The position numbers and the translations under genes were made by a program. A stretch of 64,000 bases of DNA, from contig NZ_PGTO01000004.1 of assembly GCF_003284725.1 (NCBI RefSeq), forward strand, positions 62,001-126,000, read 5' to 3'. How positions within the stretch are numbered: position 1 is the first letter of the stretch; each line of letters opens with the position of its first letter. Below are positions 63,704 through 64,000 of the stretch, piece by piece. The DNA comes from Paramagnetospirillum kuznetsovii (GTDB lineage: Bacteria > Pseudomonadota > Alphaproteobacteria > Rhodospirillales > Magnetospirillaceae). A model generated the notes under the pieces. The model made no database searches and was not told where the DNA came from. It saw only the letters and a list, made by a program, of their open reading frames with translations.

Positions 63704-64000
63704 TCAGGTGCCGGGGCCGCCCCATTGGGCGGGGTCGTTGACCACGACGGTGGAGGCGACCACATCGTGGACCGTGCGGCGGCGGGGATTGAACAGCGCC
63801 ACCACCAATATCAGCGTACAGGTGAGCGCGATGGAAAGATAGAAGGCGACGGTCTGGATCAGCGCCTGGATCAGGCTGGGCTTGCCATTGGTTGCCGCCG
63901 CGCCGGGCGCGATGGACATCACCCGGATGCCCGCGGCCCGCATGCCCAAGGTGGCCGATCGCTCGCCGCCGATGGTCAGGGTGTGATAGGCGATGGGAAC
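63704..64000 (-). CDS. RDD family membrane protein (partial, N-terminus off window)
   Basis: The C-terminal 98 residues of an RDD protein. It shows YHTLTIGGERSATLGMRAAG then IRVM, a membrane segment (IQTVAFYLSIALTCTLILVV), and the terminal FNPRRRTVHDVVASTVVV, whose R-x-x-H-D is the family's conserved motif. The frame runs unbroken past the right edge. The function of this family in bacteria is unclear; some members act in ion transport. Confidence 0.85.
   Translation of the reverse strand, partial: VPIAYHTLTIGGERSATLGMRAAGIRVMSIAPGAAATNGKPSLIQALIQTVAFYLSIALTCTLILVVALFNPRRRTVHDVVASTVVVNDPAQWGGPGT

Overview
The window is a G+C-rich alphaproteobacterial chromosome segment. The order rpoZ-rsh-pdxJ-acpS-lepB-rnc-era-recO-parC, the aa3-type cta operon, an omega subunit with a long acidic tail and several branched-chain amino-acid type (Liv) ABC transporters fit Rhodospirillales, and the overall feel is Magnetospirillum-like. 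That genus is an inference: no magnetosome gene lies in the window.

Left part (1-30.6 kb), housekeeping and metabolism. A Liv-type transporter (livM partial, livH and a Tat-exported binding protein) is divergent from a 3-hydroxyacyl-CoA dehydrogenase. An enoyl-CoA hydratase and a MarR regulator follow, and two related palindromes suggest one MarR regulon. Next come a zinc-ribbon membrane protein, a pair of tandem paralogous micro-proteins, an FAD-linked D-lactate/glycolate-type oxidase, an MFS transporter, a Cys-rich copper-storage-like protein, a second complete Liv system (livHMGF, a small membrane protein and a binding protein) and a ribbon-helix-helix protein with a histone-H1-like tail. 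Then follow a single-domain response regulator, copA-cueR with a textbook CueR promoter, a polyprenyl diphosphate synthase, a methyltransferase, ctaC-ctaD-ctaG-ctaE (no ctaB), a rhodanese, a tRNA-Val(GAC) and an N-formylglutamate amidohydrolase/GNAT/micro-protein operon.

Middle part (30,686-47,257), an integrative element of about 16.5 kb. It is bounded by a perfect 38-bp direct repeat that overlaps the terminator hairpin of a predicted small RNA; the intact small-RNA gene sits at the right end. Just inside each end are three TTCACA-type repeats that look like integrase arm sites. Cargo, left to right: a 640-aa tyrosine recombinase, a second unusual 743-aa recombinase-like protein, a small ORF, a Fic protein with a palindromic operator, an ISL3-type transposase, a Phd-like antitoxin with a degenerate PIN-like partner, a third tyrosine recombinase with a 62-aa partner and a divergent XRE regulator, a possible 48-aa acidic protein, a reverse transcriptase with no retron features, and, divergent from it, a 1,314-aa fusion. 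The fusion joins a methyltransferase, a PLD-type nuclease, an SF2 helicase, an S24-like domain and a DUF3427-like domain. The divergent RT/fusion pair is the best candidate for an undescribed (probably anti-phage) system.

Right part (47.5-64 kb), core genome again: a lytic transglycosylase, a family-5 uracil-DNA glycosylase, a NYN-domain protein, then rpoZ-rsh, pdxJ-acpS-lepB-rnc-era, a micro-protein-recO pair, parC, a diguanylate cyclase, a third Liv-type binding protein, the bpt aminoacyl transferase and a truncated RDD protein. Several families of palindromic intergenic repeats are scattered through the core part.
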